Part shown: one piece after another, positions 1 through 10,639 of the stretch | How positions within the stretch are numbered: the stretch's first letter is position 1 | Layout: each line of letters begins with the position of its first letter | Source of the DNA: Eupeodes corollae | Lineage: Eukaryota; Arthropoda; Insecta; Diptera; Syrphidae | Assembly: GCF_945859685.1 (NCBI RefSeq) | Contig: NC_079148.1 | Span: 57,298,421 to 57,362,420, forward strand | Direction of reading: 5' to 3' | DNA length: 64,000 nucleotides | The notes under the pieces: model-generated | What the model was told of the DNA's origin: nothing | Database searches by the model: none | What the model saw: the letters and a program-made list of their open reading frames with translations, nothing else | Translations under genes and position numbers: made by a program

Positions 1-890
1 GACGACGTTGGCGAAGATGAAAATGATGAGCTGCATGAATTTTCCCGCAAGGTAAACATATCAATTTGCTGCTCTCCGATACCTAGAGAGGATCTCCACT
101 CCATTAACTTGTGTTCAAACATTGCCAGATCTCCAACTGAACTGTTTTTGAAAAGCATAGGAAAATGTTTTTCCTTTAAAATTTTAAGCACTTCAACTGT
201 TATGCGCTCAGCTGTTGAAAAATGAATAAGTCATTCAGTTTGTTTAAGCATATGCTATTAAAAAATTCAATATGTAATCGAAATTCGACCAAATATTGAT
301 GTGCTACATGAAAACACATGTGATTGTGCTACTAGACAACAATAACACAGGTCAATGTACATGGGTCAAAATATTATTTTTTTGTGCCTTTCCATAGCAT
401 CTTTTAAATTATATCTTATGCATTGCACAAGATCTATTGAAAAATTGATCAGGATCATAATAAATCAAATAAATGTGAATGTATGTAAGTATTTTTCTTA
501 CAATTTCGGATCGAAAAATTGCAAAACTTTTAAGGCCTCCAGTTTATTTAATAGTTCCCAAGGAAAGCCTTTTTGGCATTGGTTATCATATTTATAATAT
601 AACGCATAAAACAGATAGAAAATCGGTATTTACAATTTTAGTTTTTTTTGAAAAGGAACTACTAACTAGGCTATAATTGATAATTGAAAAAAATAATTTG
701 ACTTACAGATAAACAAATCTGACAGGTGTCCAAGATTCCAACTGCCCAGAAGTTCTTTTATTTCCAACTGGGACTGCGACTCATCTGACATAGTTGCTGT
801 TTCATGAACAATTGTATAAATTATTTGTTCTTCCCCGGCCTCCGCAGAAGTTGAGGGTTGTTCCAATGATATATAATTGTTTGTATCCAT
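1..890 (-). CDS. SAM-domain protein, 5' part, two exons, runs off window
   Basis: Exon 1 runs from the ATG at 890 to 707 and ends in a good donor (TCT|GTAAGT). Exon 2 begins at 211 after a T-rich acceptor (TTTTTCAACAG) and stays open to base 1. Joined in phase (one base carried over), the first about 60 residues are acidic and Ser/Thr-rich. They lead into a helical SAM-like domain (about residues 43-105) that is split by the intron: ELLGSWNLGHLSDLF in exon 1, then ITVEVLKILKEKHF, a VGDLAMFEHKLMEW helix and a Ser-rich tail in exon 2. That the frame reopens exactly at a consensus acceptor and completes the fold is strong evidence for the splice. SAM domains mediate protein-protein association. 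The gene lies 487 bp downstream of, and in the same direction as, the 846-residue zinc-finger gene, so the two could belong to one mobile element. The 3' end is outside the window. Confidence 0.72.
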
Positions 891-1376
891 TCTGAAACCT
901 AAAGTTTTTTTTAGAAAATATTCAGAACTAATAATATAGAACTGTATAATTAGTGTATATCCCCTTTTTTGTAGTTCAATTAATCTTCGTAGAATTGCAT
1001 TAAATTTGAAAACATTCTCTATTTTTTATTTATTTTTTTTATTTAAAAGAACAACTAAGCAGGGGAATATACATATCGTCACCTGAATGCAAGAACCAGT
1101 TAACTTGATTTTCGTAATTTAAAAAAAAATGCAAAAAACATATTCACATTTTTCTCAGACTTCCTTTTTTCCAGAAAACCCAGTTATCTCAAATTAAGAA
1201 AATGGAGTCAGCTGGTCCTTGCATTTAGGTGGCATACATATCACGATATGTTATATTAAGTTTAAAGTGGTACCACTGATAAGCATCCTTACAGTTTGAT
1301 ATTCATGTAGAGTGCTTCCGAACCTTTTGAAAATGATTGGCTTGTATGCACAATAGAATTGTTGTTCTAAAAAGAT

Positions 1377-3917
1377 TCAACTGCATCTGGATTTAATTTC
1401 AGTATCAAACTCGTCAGTTGCTTTATATTTGTCTATCTCTTGTAAAGTGTAATCTTTTATTCGAATCATAATTCTACCTTTAGCTGTTTTTATAGCTGTT
1501 ATTGGCGGCCCAACAATTTCATCGGGATCAATAATAGAATATTTTCCTAATATAGAAGGATTTATATCATATGCAGTAAAATGGGGATCATAGAGTACTT
1601 CACTTACTTCCTGACAAAAAAGAACAATTTTTTTTAGATGTTGGACTAAAGCTACTATGACGAAAATTTTATAATCATTTAAGAGTTTGGATACGTAATA
1701 ACCAGTTTGAAATTTATAGCCATTGATTTCAGTCTTACTTAAATATTCTAAGTTTTCTTCCTGGATACCCATTTTTTTGCTTATTAAAGAAGAAAAACCA
1801 GTTTTAATTTTGTTTTCTTTAAAAAATTCATGTTTGTCGTCATCATCATTAGAATTTAAAATCTTGTTTGCAAAACCCAGTTGAAATTTTTTGGCCAATG
1901 TTAGACAAATATTTTTTCTGGAAGTAATAGCACGTGAGTAAATTTTGAAATTTTTATGTTTGGCCTCATATTTAAAGCACCAAAAATTTCTAGGTGGACC
2001 TGATTTTTTTAAAATCGTAGGATAATGAGTGAGAATATGAAACTTAGGTTTTAAACTATCTTTGAAAAGTAAAAGGTACTGCTCATGGTGTAGTTGTATT
2101 TTGTTCTTTAAAGAAGAAATAGAAAAGTCATTTATTTCAAAGCATAACGTTAAATCAATTATTTCTATTAAATTCAACAAAAAATGCCAAACATCATCAT
2201 CTATTGGAACTAGATCACCAATCATGATTGGAAGGTATTGAATAAAACAAAGCATTTCCCTTGCAGACATGCGTAAATGTCGCTTTTGGAGATGTGTCTG
2301 TGATATTTCATTTGATATATTGCCTATTTCATGAGGACCATATTCAAACGTTTGTTTCCGTTTGTTTAAAACTTGCAACGAAAAGTATTTCTTTATTTGT
2401 ATAAAATTTAATAAGATATGGCAAAGATCATAGTGGCATATACCCTCAAACAAGTCATGCATTACATCAACACTGTAGTTTTCAATGGCATGAAATGAAG
2501 GGATTGCATTAAATGGACAAAAGCTTGATATGCCAGTTAATTGGTTATTATTTTGTAGGACATCTTCATTATAATTAAGTATATTTCGCATTTTATTGGG
2601 ATCCTCAAAACACATTGTTTTACATTTATCTTTATCTAATCGACAAAACCTGCAAAATATGCCAGAGAACGATTTGTTAAAACCCATTATTGAGTTAAGT
2701 CCTAAGTTATCACCTAAAACCAAGCCTAAAATAAAATGAATGCGATATACTTGACCATCAGATGCCTCAATAGAAAGCCCTTCTTGTTCAAGAAATTTCA
2801 ACTCATTTACTAAAGGGACTAAGCATTTACTATTACCAAATTTTTTCATATCTCTTGTTCTTATTACAGCAGCTAAAAATACATTATCCAATTCAGACTC
2901 TTTAATAGGCATACACGGAAAGGAATAATAAAAGTTACATACTGAATGAACTGAAGAATGGGATCCAAGAGGATTATTAATTTCAAAATCATCCCCATAT
3001 AAGAAGTAAGGAACTAATAACTTCTTTGGGTACATTTTGACCTTTTCTTTCCATAACTCCCCATTGATAAAGCTTCTAATTCTATCACTTTTTTCCAACA
3101 TTTCCATGTACTGTAACATGGCTTTAAGAAAATTGTTTGTCTCAAACAAAAGTTTAAACTGGGATCTTAATGGAAGAACGACGCCTTTAGTTAAGTTTTC
3201 GTCCAAAGATAACTCTCCGCAATGAAAAACCGTTTCCATTTCGTTATTTATAACAAACTCTTCAACATCATTCATGTATCCACTCTTTTTAAGTTTTTGT
3301 AATAAGAGATAATCGGATGCACAGTCATCAAACAGGTGTTTACAAGAACTAATTAAAGTTGAAATTTCATTTAAAGCCTCATGGTCATGACAAATTCTAG
3401 TTTTAGAAAAGCTATCAAAGATTTGGAGCAAGGGTGCGACAATTTGAGTGGATACACTTTTTTGAATGTTTACTACAGCTTTTCTAGAGAAATTGTCATT
3501 TGTATGTAATGATAAAGAAAATTTAAACGCACTTTCGCGCATATTTTTTATTTCTTCGTCGAAATTCTCTTTTTTGGACTTTTGACATGATGACAATGAG
3601 GATGGAAGAACTAGTTTCTCTTCGACGCTTATACCTTTTACGTTGATACAACTAGATTGTTCTGAGGAAGTAGTTACTCTATTTGAATCTTCCGGTTTAA
3701 TACTACACGCCTGTGCTTGAAATTCGTTAGAATTTGAAATGTTTAAAGTGGAATGTAATCGTAGCATATGTCTTTTATAACTTGAGGAGTTATCAAACAA
3801 TAAATTACATTCAAGGCAACGATAAGTACTAGAGCAATTAAGATTATGTCTCTTTTTAAGGTGATGCATGAGTAATGAAAAATTTGTACACTTATTGTTG
3901 CAGACAAAACAAAGCAT
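1377..3917 (-). CDS. Two-C2H2-finger protein with EnSpm/CACTA-like transposase body (846 aa, intact)
   Basis: One uninterrupted frame, far longer than chance allows in this AT-rich DNA. Two classical C2H2 fingers open the protein (C3-x2-C6-x12-H19-x4-H24 and C34-x2-C37-x12-H50-x4-H55), followed by a Ser-rich linker. Further in are a CxxC pair (IFCRFCRLDKDKC, about residue 420) and a block near residue 485 (SVDVMHDLFEGICHYDL). Near 570 is LPIMIGDLVPIDDDVW, and near 622-650 are LKPKFHILTHYP and KYEAKHKNFK. From memory, these blocks recur together in a family of animal transposase-like proteins related to EnSpm/CACTA; no search was possible. The ATG at 3917 sits immediately before the first finger, which supports it as the start. 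No terminal inverted repeats were found. It could be an autonomous transposase or a domesticated copy; the intact frame among decayed neighbours fits either recent arrival or selection. Confidence 0.75.
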   Translation of the reverse strand: MLCFVCNNKCTNFSLLMHHLKKRHNLNCSSTYRCLECNLLFDNSSSYKRHMLRLHSTLNISNSNEFQAQACSIKPEDSNRVTTSSEQSSCINVKGISVEEKLVLPSSLSSCQKSKKENFDEEIKNMRESAFKFSLSLHTNDNFSRKAVVNIQKSVSTQIVAPLLQIFDSFSKTRICHDHEALNEISTLISSCKHLFDDCASDYLLLQKLKKSGYMNDVEEFVINNEMETVFHCGELSLDENLTKGVVLPLRSQFKLLFETNNFLKAMLQYMEMLEKSDRIRSFINGELWKEKVKMYPKKLLVPYFLYGDDFEINNPLGSHSSVHSVCNFYYSFPCMPIKESELDNVFLAAVIRTRDMKKFGNSKCLVPLVNELKFLEQEGLSIEASDGQVYRIHFILGLVLGDNLGLNSIMGFNKSFSGIFCRFCRLDKDKCKTMCFEDPNKMRNILNYNEDVLQNNNQLTGISSFCPFNAIPSFHAIENYSVDVMHDLFEGICHYDLCHILLNFIQIKKYFSLQVLNKRKQTFEYGPHEIGNISNEISQTHLQKRHLRMSAREMLCFIQYLPIMIGDLVPIDDDVWHFLLNLIEIIDLTLCFEINDFSISSLKNKIQLHHEQYLLLFKDSLKPKFHILTHYPTILKKSGPPRNFWCFKYEAKHKNFKIYSRAITSRKNICLTLAKKFQLGFANKILNSNDDDDKHEFFKENKIKTGFSSLISKKMGIQEENLEYLSKTEINGYKFQTGYYVSKLLNDYKIFVIVALVQHLKKIVLFCQEVSEVLYDPHFTAYDINPSILGKYSIIDPDEIVGPPITAIKTAKGRIMIRIKDYTLQEIDKYKATDEFDTEIKSRCS

Positions 3918-3959
3918 TTTGGCGAAGAAGCTAAAGAAATATAATATTATGAATATTAA

Positions 3960-4293
3960 CTAAAAGATAAAAAGATTCCTGAAGTTTCTGACGGTTTGAT
4001 ATAGCTAATGAACTTAATTGAAGTTCCCAACTAATTAAAGCCACAACCTGTTAGAATAGAGAAAATATAAGCGAATTTTAAAGCATCTCTATTTTTTAAG
4101 GTTATTGATTTTTTTGGAAAATATATCCATGCATATGTACATACGTGTGCAATTTACCTTAAATTAATCAACAGCTCCCAACTAACAAAAACAACAGCCT
4201 GGTAGAACCTTAAAGTTACCAATAATTAAAGCAACAACCTGTTAAAAAAGGGAAAATGTAAGGGTATTTTGGAACATCAGCATTTTGTTTTAT
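3960..4293. repeat. Two diverged about 80-bp direct repeats
   Basis: About 4021-4105 and 4166-4285 share the core AATTAAAGC.ACAACCTGTTA followed by GGGAAAAT/GAGAAAAT and a T-rich end. They sit just upstream of the start of the larger tandem array. No coding capacity seen. Confidence 0.5.
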
Positions 4294-6240
4294 GAATAAT
4301 TGTTACCTACTCTAAATGCATTAAAATATCTGTTTTCAAAATAATTATCACAAAATACAATATTTCAAATAAATTGTATTCTGTTTCGCATAATCTCCTT
4401 TTGTGGAGCCGTAGTTTTTTTTTCAAATAATTTACCTGAATATATTAATTCCGCTTATGTATTTCCTTTTACTAATTTTAATTTTCCAATTCACAATTCA
4501 CAATTAACTTTTATTACAAGGGCGAGGACGAACCACTTACTTCTCGTGACCAAATGTAAATAAGTAAAGTGTATTCTGTTTCGCATATAATCTCCTTTTG
4601 TGGAGCCCTAGATTCTGATTAGTAAAATTCAAACAAATTCTAAATGAAGTAAGAAAAATTGAAAAATGAATATTTGTAACCTACTCTAAATGCCATAAAA
4701 TATCTGTTTTCAAAATAATGATCACAAAATACAATATTTCAAATAAATTGTATTCTGTTTCGCAAAATCTCCTTTTGTGGAGCCCTAGATTCTGATTAGC
4801 AAATTCAAGCAAATTCTAAATGAAGTAAAAAAATTCCAATTCACAATTCACAATTAACTTTTAATTCCAAATGAAGTAAGAAAAATTCAAATATGAATAT
4901 TTGTAACCTACTCTAAATGCCATAAAATATCTGTTTTCAAAATAATGATCACAAAATACAATATTTCAAATAAATTGTATTCTGTTTCGCATAATCTCCT
5001 TTTGTGGAGCCCTAGATTCTGATTAGTAAATTCAAACAAATTCAAAATGAAGTAAAAAAATTGAAATATGAATATTTGTTACCTACTCTAAATGCATTAA
5101 AATATCTGTTTTCAAAATAATGATCACAAAATACAATATTTCAAATAAATTGTATTCTGTTTCGCATAATCTCCTTTTGTGGAGCCCTAGATTCTGATTA
5201 GTAAAATTCAAACAAATTCTAAATGAAGTAAGAAAAATTGAAAAATGAATATTTGTAACCTACTCTAAATGCATTAAAATATCTGTTTTCAAAATAATGA
5301 TCACAAAATACAATATTTCAAATAAATTGTATTCTGTTTCGCATAATCTCCTTTTGTGGAGCCCTAGATTCTGATAAGTAAATTCAAACAAATTCAAAAT
5401 GAAGTAAGAAAAATTGAAAAATGAATATTTGTAACCTACTCTAAATGCATTAAAATATCTCTTTTCAAAATAATGATCACAAAATACAATATTTCAAATA
5501 AATTGTATTCTGTTTCGCAAAATCTCCTTTTGTGGAGCCCTAGATTCTGATTAGCAAATTCAAGCAAATTCTAAATGAAGTAAAAAAATTCCAGTTCACA
5601 ATTCACAATTAACTTTTAATTCCAAATGAAGTAAGAAAAATTCAAATATGAATATTTGTAACCTACTCTAAATGCCATAAAATATCTGTTTTCAAAATAA
5701 TGATCACAAAATACAATATTTCAAATAAATTGTATTCTGTTTCGCATAATCTCCTTTTGTGGAGCCCTAGATTCTGATTAGTAAATTCAAACAAATTCAA
5801 AATGAAGTAAAAAAATTGAAATATGAATATTTGTAACCTACTCTAAATGCAATAAAATATGTTTTTTTAATTAACTTACATGAATATATTAATTCCGCTT
5901 ATTTATTTGGGGAGTTCCTTTTTCTAATTTTGATTTTCCAGTTCACAATTTCTTATTTGGGGAGTTCCTTTTTCTAATTTTGATTTTCCAGTTCACAATT
6001 CACAATTTATTTTTCGTTCTAAATGAAGTAAAAAAAATGAAATATGAATATTTGTTACCTACTCTAAATGCAATAAAATATCTGTTTTTTCTAAATAAAT
6101 TACCTGAATATATTAATTCCGCCTTGTTAATTTCTTTTCTTATTTTAATTTTCGTTTCTAATTCACAATTCACAATTAATTTTTAAATCCACGAGGTCGA
6201 AACGCAAACGAACCACTTTCTACTCTTGACCAAATGAAAA
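4294..6240. repeat. Tandem array with about 175-227-bp units and a 755-bp higher-order period
   Basis: The landmark TGTATTCTGTTTCGCA occurs at 4375, 4570, 4749, 4976, 5151, 5328, 5504 and 5731, so spacings are 195, 179, 227, 175, 177, 176 and 227. The 227-bp spacing marks units carrying an extra roughly 50-bp block (TTCCAATTCACAATTCACAA and following). The pattern 4749-4976 repeats 755 bp later at 5504-5731, so four units have been duplicated as a block. Each unit contains a small hairpin CTCC-TTTTGT-GGAG. Related border sequence ending in CGAACCACTT..TTGACCAAATG lies on both sides of the array (about 4480-4560 and 6100-6240), in direct orientation. No protein coding. Confidence 0.85.
5904..6000. 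repeat. 50-bp direct duplication
   Basis: The 47-bp segment beginning TATTTGGGGAGTTCC at 5904 is repeated exactly from 5954, three bases apart. It lies at the right edge of the tandem array and is a local duplication. Confidence 0.85.
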
Positions 6241-6388
6241 TGCCAAGCTAATGCTACATTGCTACCGAAATATTTATCCGACGCGATTGAAGAAAATAAA
6301 ACGGTAAATTGGAACAATCTGGAAATAATTCGATGGCGTTACCTAAAAACAACGGTAGTTTCATAATAATACATGTAAAATATGCACG

Positions 6389-6545
6389 TATTCCTACAAA
6401 GTATGTATCCATACATACACGAAATTTTTTCTATGTATGCATTCCTACACTCAATGTTCTATTCCTATGGTTTAAGACTGGAACATAAGAGTGTAGGTAT
6501 GCGATCTTACGTTCTATGTATGAGATACATACTCTTCACACAAAT
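6389..6545. repeat. Diverged foldback repeat
   Basis: GCATTCCTACACTC (about 6438) faces GAGTGTAGGTATGC (about 6488). CTACAAAGTATGTATCCATA (about 6393) faces the complement of the GTATGAGATACATACTCTTC region (about 6520). The arms are imperfect, with a spacer near 6460-6485. The wording resembles the cleaner foldback at 10287-10639, so the two may be related. The small open frame over it is a by-product of the repeat. Confidence 0.5.
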
Positions 6546-7185
6546 TCTAAACTCACCACAGGGAATTGGGCCTGTTCAGAAACATTAATTTTTTTGTTTA
6601 TTGGACTCTGTTTAAATGGTGGCTACTCACTAAAAATGTCCAATCCATTAAACAATCATGATTTGAGTAATTTTACTACTTGGGCATGAGTATTTTTCCA
6701 AGATGTTCATAAATCGAGCAATATAACATTCATTTTTACTTTCATAGGGAAAATTATGTGCTCCCGAGGCACTTCATCAAATTGAATATGAGAATAAATA
6801 TCAATAGATATCATAGTTTTATACCTTGAATCATGAAAAAAGCTCCTGTTACTGAGACTGCATATTAAAACTAATAAATATAACTCATTTCCAATATTGT
6901 ACTAGAAATGTTATAGTTATGTATTTTCCTAAAAAAAAAAAATGTTTATAAAGTAAATTGTATTTTCTTCTCATAATCTTGTTCACATTAATTTGTTGAT
7001 CAAATCCATAGAAAATATGAAGGCATTCTGATATTATATGATTAAGGGTTTGATTTTATGAAGAATTCCATTCACGCATAATTTTTTCATAATTAATAAG
7101 AAACCTTACGCATTTTGCCTTACGATTTACATATTTTTAGAAGTTTATAAAAGAGAAAAGTAAAATGGTATTTTTGATTTCTTGA
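6546..7185. other. AT-rich stretch, nothing recognised
   Basis: No open frame with recognisable motifs, no RNA gene and no clear repeat structure was seen. Composition is typical AT-rich intergenic DNA. Confidence 0.5.
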
Positions 7186-9166
7186 ATCTTTAAGGCAGAG
7201 AGAAAAAAACTAAACGAGAGAACCAACTTCGACGGTTGCTCTCTTTTTGCCTACAAGCTGCGATTTGCACATAAACTTGCATATGTATTAACTCCATATA
7301 AAAAAAATGTGGGGAACGAATACTTATGCAAGAAGATGTGCATACTCCCCACATTGCAAAAATTGGCGTCCATCTTTGAAAAATGGCATCCACCTTTGAA
7401 AAATGGCGGATGCAGTCAGCTGTTCAGAGGTGTTCAAAGAATATTCAAAATTGTGGATGAACAATTTTGTGGTACTCTCATTGTGTTCGTTTGGGAGTAA
7501 TATAATTCGAATATGAAGTGAAATTAATTACTCTTGTTAGGTGCCATAACAATGACGATTTAGAAACAATTCTATATTACATATTTAGAGAAATTTTAGT
7601 TAGTTGTTTGAAGCCAGTTTTAATCATTAAGTAAGAAAAATAAATTAGGTGGTACAACAGTCCAATGAGAATTAGGACCTAGAAACATAAAACTCTGAAA
7701 GCACTACAACTATTATTTTTTTATTATTAGCTGCGTTTATGTGTTTAATTTTCGCTCAGAGCGTTAAAAAAAGCAAAAACAAACTCAGATTTGTTTCAGT
7801 TTTCAGAGTTCATCGACTTAATTTTGGCTGCGAGAGTTGCTGGAACATTGAAAACGAGAGTTGAAGAATGTAAACATGGATCATTAAAATAAAACAACGC
7901 AGGAACATTGAAGACATTTTTATATACTCATTTCTTTTTTAAATTCCTATTTTATTTGTGTGTACTCGTTGTTTATTTTCTTTAAGTTACCGACATTTCC
8001 AAAATGCTGAAAATAAGTGATTGAAGTAGAGACTAAATAAAAATCGTAAACTTCTGTTGCCAATTTTCAATGCATAAGATTTGTGAATTGGCGATTAGCT
8101 ATGCTTTCCACTAAGCTAGTGTGCTGTTTTTAAAGGCTTAACTACATATGTAAGCCGAAAAGTACTTTTGTACAAAAGTAAAAGTATTTGTATTCTCGCT
8201 AGGTCAGTGGTTTTGTGAAGAGAATATACCAATTTTGTTCTTCAACCAAAATTTAAGTCTTATGCATCATTTTTATAAGTTTTCCAGTTCTACTATTTAT
8301 TTATATCTTATCTTTCAGTTATATAGCGACAAGGAAAAATCTGTGAGGGTAAGTTCTAACTACATTTTTTTTGAAAGTGCATTGTGGGTTATTTATAGAT
8401 GTTTGCTAAACTTTTTAGGCTATTCATAAATAAATCTAAGTTAAGGGCTAAACCTGAATAACTATAAACATAGAAAATGCTGTGTTCAAGTAATTATTAT
8501 CGCAGCCAAATTTCATAATTAATTTTGTTGGTGTATAAAACAGCTGAAAGACTAATTCATGACAAATAAATGTTACGTTAACACTAAGTTCCAGAAAATA
8601 TCGATTGAAACCGCAATTACAGAAGATATGGATATTTTATATTAATATTCCCGGTAAACTGTAGACCTTTATTATTTCCACCTATTATAATTAATTCGAT
8701 GTTAAATAATTCAATGCAGTGTATTGTAGATAAAACAGCAGTTAAGTTATTAGTAAAGGTATTACTATTGAAAAACATGTACTTGTTCATAACAAATAAA
8801 GTCTAGTCTAAAAAACCTTAACTTTGTTATACACTCTTTCTGAACACATCTTTTCTCGTTTTGGTTGTTAATGCCATCTATCTGTAACTCAATGAAAGAG
8901 AAAAGAAAAACAAATTCACCTCAATCTTCCGTTTTAACGTTAACCGTAATTCATTGACAAACGAAAATTGTTTGCTAGAATTAATTTGTGAAAACCAGAG
9001 AGAGAAAGAAATATCAAATGTCTCGATTCTCTCTGCTCTTCGAGGTGAAAACATGTATACACCGATACGAATTCAACACGCTATAAAAAATGAGAGTAAG
9101 AGGTTCCAAAGGGACGGAGACGAGGAAATTTGGCTCTCTCATTTAGTTTTTTCTCTCTGCTTTAAG
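7186..9166. mobile_element. Possible about 2-kb DNA transposon with imperfect 40-bp terminal inverted repeats
   Basis: The left end TTTAAGGCAGAGAGAAAAAA then ACTAAACGAGAGAACCAA (7188-7230) matches the reverse complement of the right end (about 9122-9166, reading CTTAAAGCAGAGAGAAAAAA then CTAAATGAGAGAGCCAA) with about six differences over 40 bases. Nothing coding was recognised between them, so this would be a non-autonomous element. Alternatively the two ends are separate short elements in opposite orientation. A SINE-like scrap (GGTGGTACAACAGTCC, 7650) lies inside. No target duplication was identified. Confidence 0.35.
7645..7725 (-). mobile_element. Fragment of the SINE body
   Basis: AGGTGGTACAACAGTCC followed by TTAGGACCTAG resembles the 3' part of the SINEs at 23695 and 39390 (GGGTGGCGCAACAGTCC, then GGCCTAGTGACT) in reverse orientation. 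It is short and diverged. Confidence 0.4.
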
Positions 9167-9271
9167 GCCCCATTCACATAGAGTCCACAATTATATTCGT
9201 GAAAAATGTAATAATCCTTCCTTTTCCTGTGTTTTGCAATTTTCCAACACGTCAACGAAATGCTTACCTGG

Positions 9272-9320
9272 GGTCTCCATTGGACATTTCCGATGACAGG
9301 ACTATCGGCCAATGGAGACC
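9272..9320. repeat. Near-perfect two-step hairpin
   Basis: GGTCTCCATTGG (9272-9283) is the exact complement of CCAATGGAGACC (9309-9320). A second inner stem, CCGAT (9290-9294) and ATCGG (9304-9308), follows after a six-base bulge on one side. No terminator-like or protein context; it may be the centre of a small foldback element. Confidence 0.75.
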
Positions 9321-9388
9321 AACAATCCAACATCCAGTCCATGATCCGGTCATCGCATTTTGGATTTTTCGAGCGGATCAAAATCTTG

Positions 9389-9870
9389 TCATACAACCCA
9401 CCGTCATTTCATAACTACTCTCTTGATTGGGATGGTTCAAACGGTTCGGAGTTTTAATTTATGTCTGCTAACTGATTCCGTAAACTCTATTAAATTCAAA
9501 AAATTATTTCAAAAAATTTCCATCTAAAAATTGTTCGATTTTTTTTTTTGAGAATCAAAAAATTTTATAAACACTTTTACATGGGAATTTTTTGAAATAA
9601 TTCTTTAAATTGAAAATGGTTTTAAGAAACACTTAGGTGACATAAATTAGAACTCAGAACCGTTTGAACCATCCCAATCAAGAGAGTAGTTTTGAAATGA
9701 CAGTGGTTTGTATGTAACACTTCCAAGAATTTCGAGAGAAAATCATACAAAATTCTTAAGTGTTACATACAACCCACTGTCATTTCAAAACTGCTAACTG
9801 ATTCCGTAAACTCTATTAAATTCAAAAAATTATTTCAAAAAATTTCCATCTAAAAATTGCTTCAACTTTT
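9389..9870. mobile_element. MITE cluster with 77-bp inverted arms and an extra partial copy
   Basis: Arm 9389-9465 (starting TCATACAACCCACCGTCATT) is the inverted complement of 9639-9716 with few mismatches. A further inverted pair joins GTATGTAACACTTCC (about 9711) to AAGTGTTACATAC (about 9758). From 9762 the sequence ACAACCCACTGTCATTTCAA and then GCTAACTGATTCCG repeats 9391-9540 again. A separate copy of the same family is at 58030-58215. No coding capacity, so it is a non-autonomous element or a rearranged set of two. Confidence 0.7.
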
Positions 9871-10286
9871 ATATAATTTGTTTGAAATTTAAATTTTTAA
9901 AAAACCACAACTACCGACAAAAAAGTAAACAACAGATTAACCGTTGTGTCAAATGTGACACTTGAGGTTGCTCATGGCAAGACATAATATGCCCAGTCAA
10001 AAAAAAAAACACTGGATTGCGGATGAGATTGCGGAAGAGAAGTTGGATTGGATTTTATTCTTGTGGAGCCTCAGGGTTATGGAAACCACAGTGAAAAAAC
10101 TATATTGACAGTTTCTTAAACACACAAAAAAAAACCACATAATATACACATATATTATAAATTTTACATACGTTATTATTATTTTTGTGTACATTTTAGC
10201 GTTATTTACATTTTCCAAATAAGAATCTTTCTGCTACGCGTCACGCAGTACTTATTTCCTTTTCTATTTAATTTCACTTATTCATG

Positions 10287-10639
10287 CGTGCATGTGAAAG
10301 TGGCCTTCATTTTCAGACTTGTTCGTTAGTAATTCATACATAAATCGTAGGAATGAATACATATAGTGCATGTATCTTGGAACTAGAAAATTAAATTCAT
10401 GCAAAATATGTATTTCATACATAAACTAAACGATAAAAACCATTTATTTCTTGAATGCATATATTTAGCATTCATATAATGTATGTTCTCGATCTTTCGA
10501 TTTATGTATGAAATACATATTATACATGAATTTAATTTTCTAGTTCTAAGATACATGCACTATACGTATTCATTCCTACGATTTATGTATGAATTACTAA
10601 CGAACAAATCTGAAAATTAAGGCCACTTTCACATGCACG
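10287..10639. mobile_element. Foldback element, about 135-bp inverted arms
   Basis: The left arm starts CGTGCATGTGAAAGTGGCC at 10287 and the right arm ends with its complement GGCCACTTTCACATGCACG at 10639. Only a handful of mismatches occur over about 135 bases per arm; the spacer is about 80 bases (10440-10500). No open frame or target duplication was found. Confidence 0.8.

Noticed and set aside
1..51. Plus-strand open stretch ending in AAG|GTAAAC, looking like an exon
   Set aside because: The minus-strand reading continues a SAM domain in phase from exon 1, which explains the open frame better.
355..676. Plus-strand frames of 80 and 65 codons
   Set aside because: They lie in the AT-rich intron of the SAM gene, with no motifs and biased composition.
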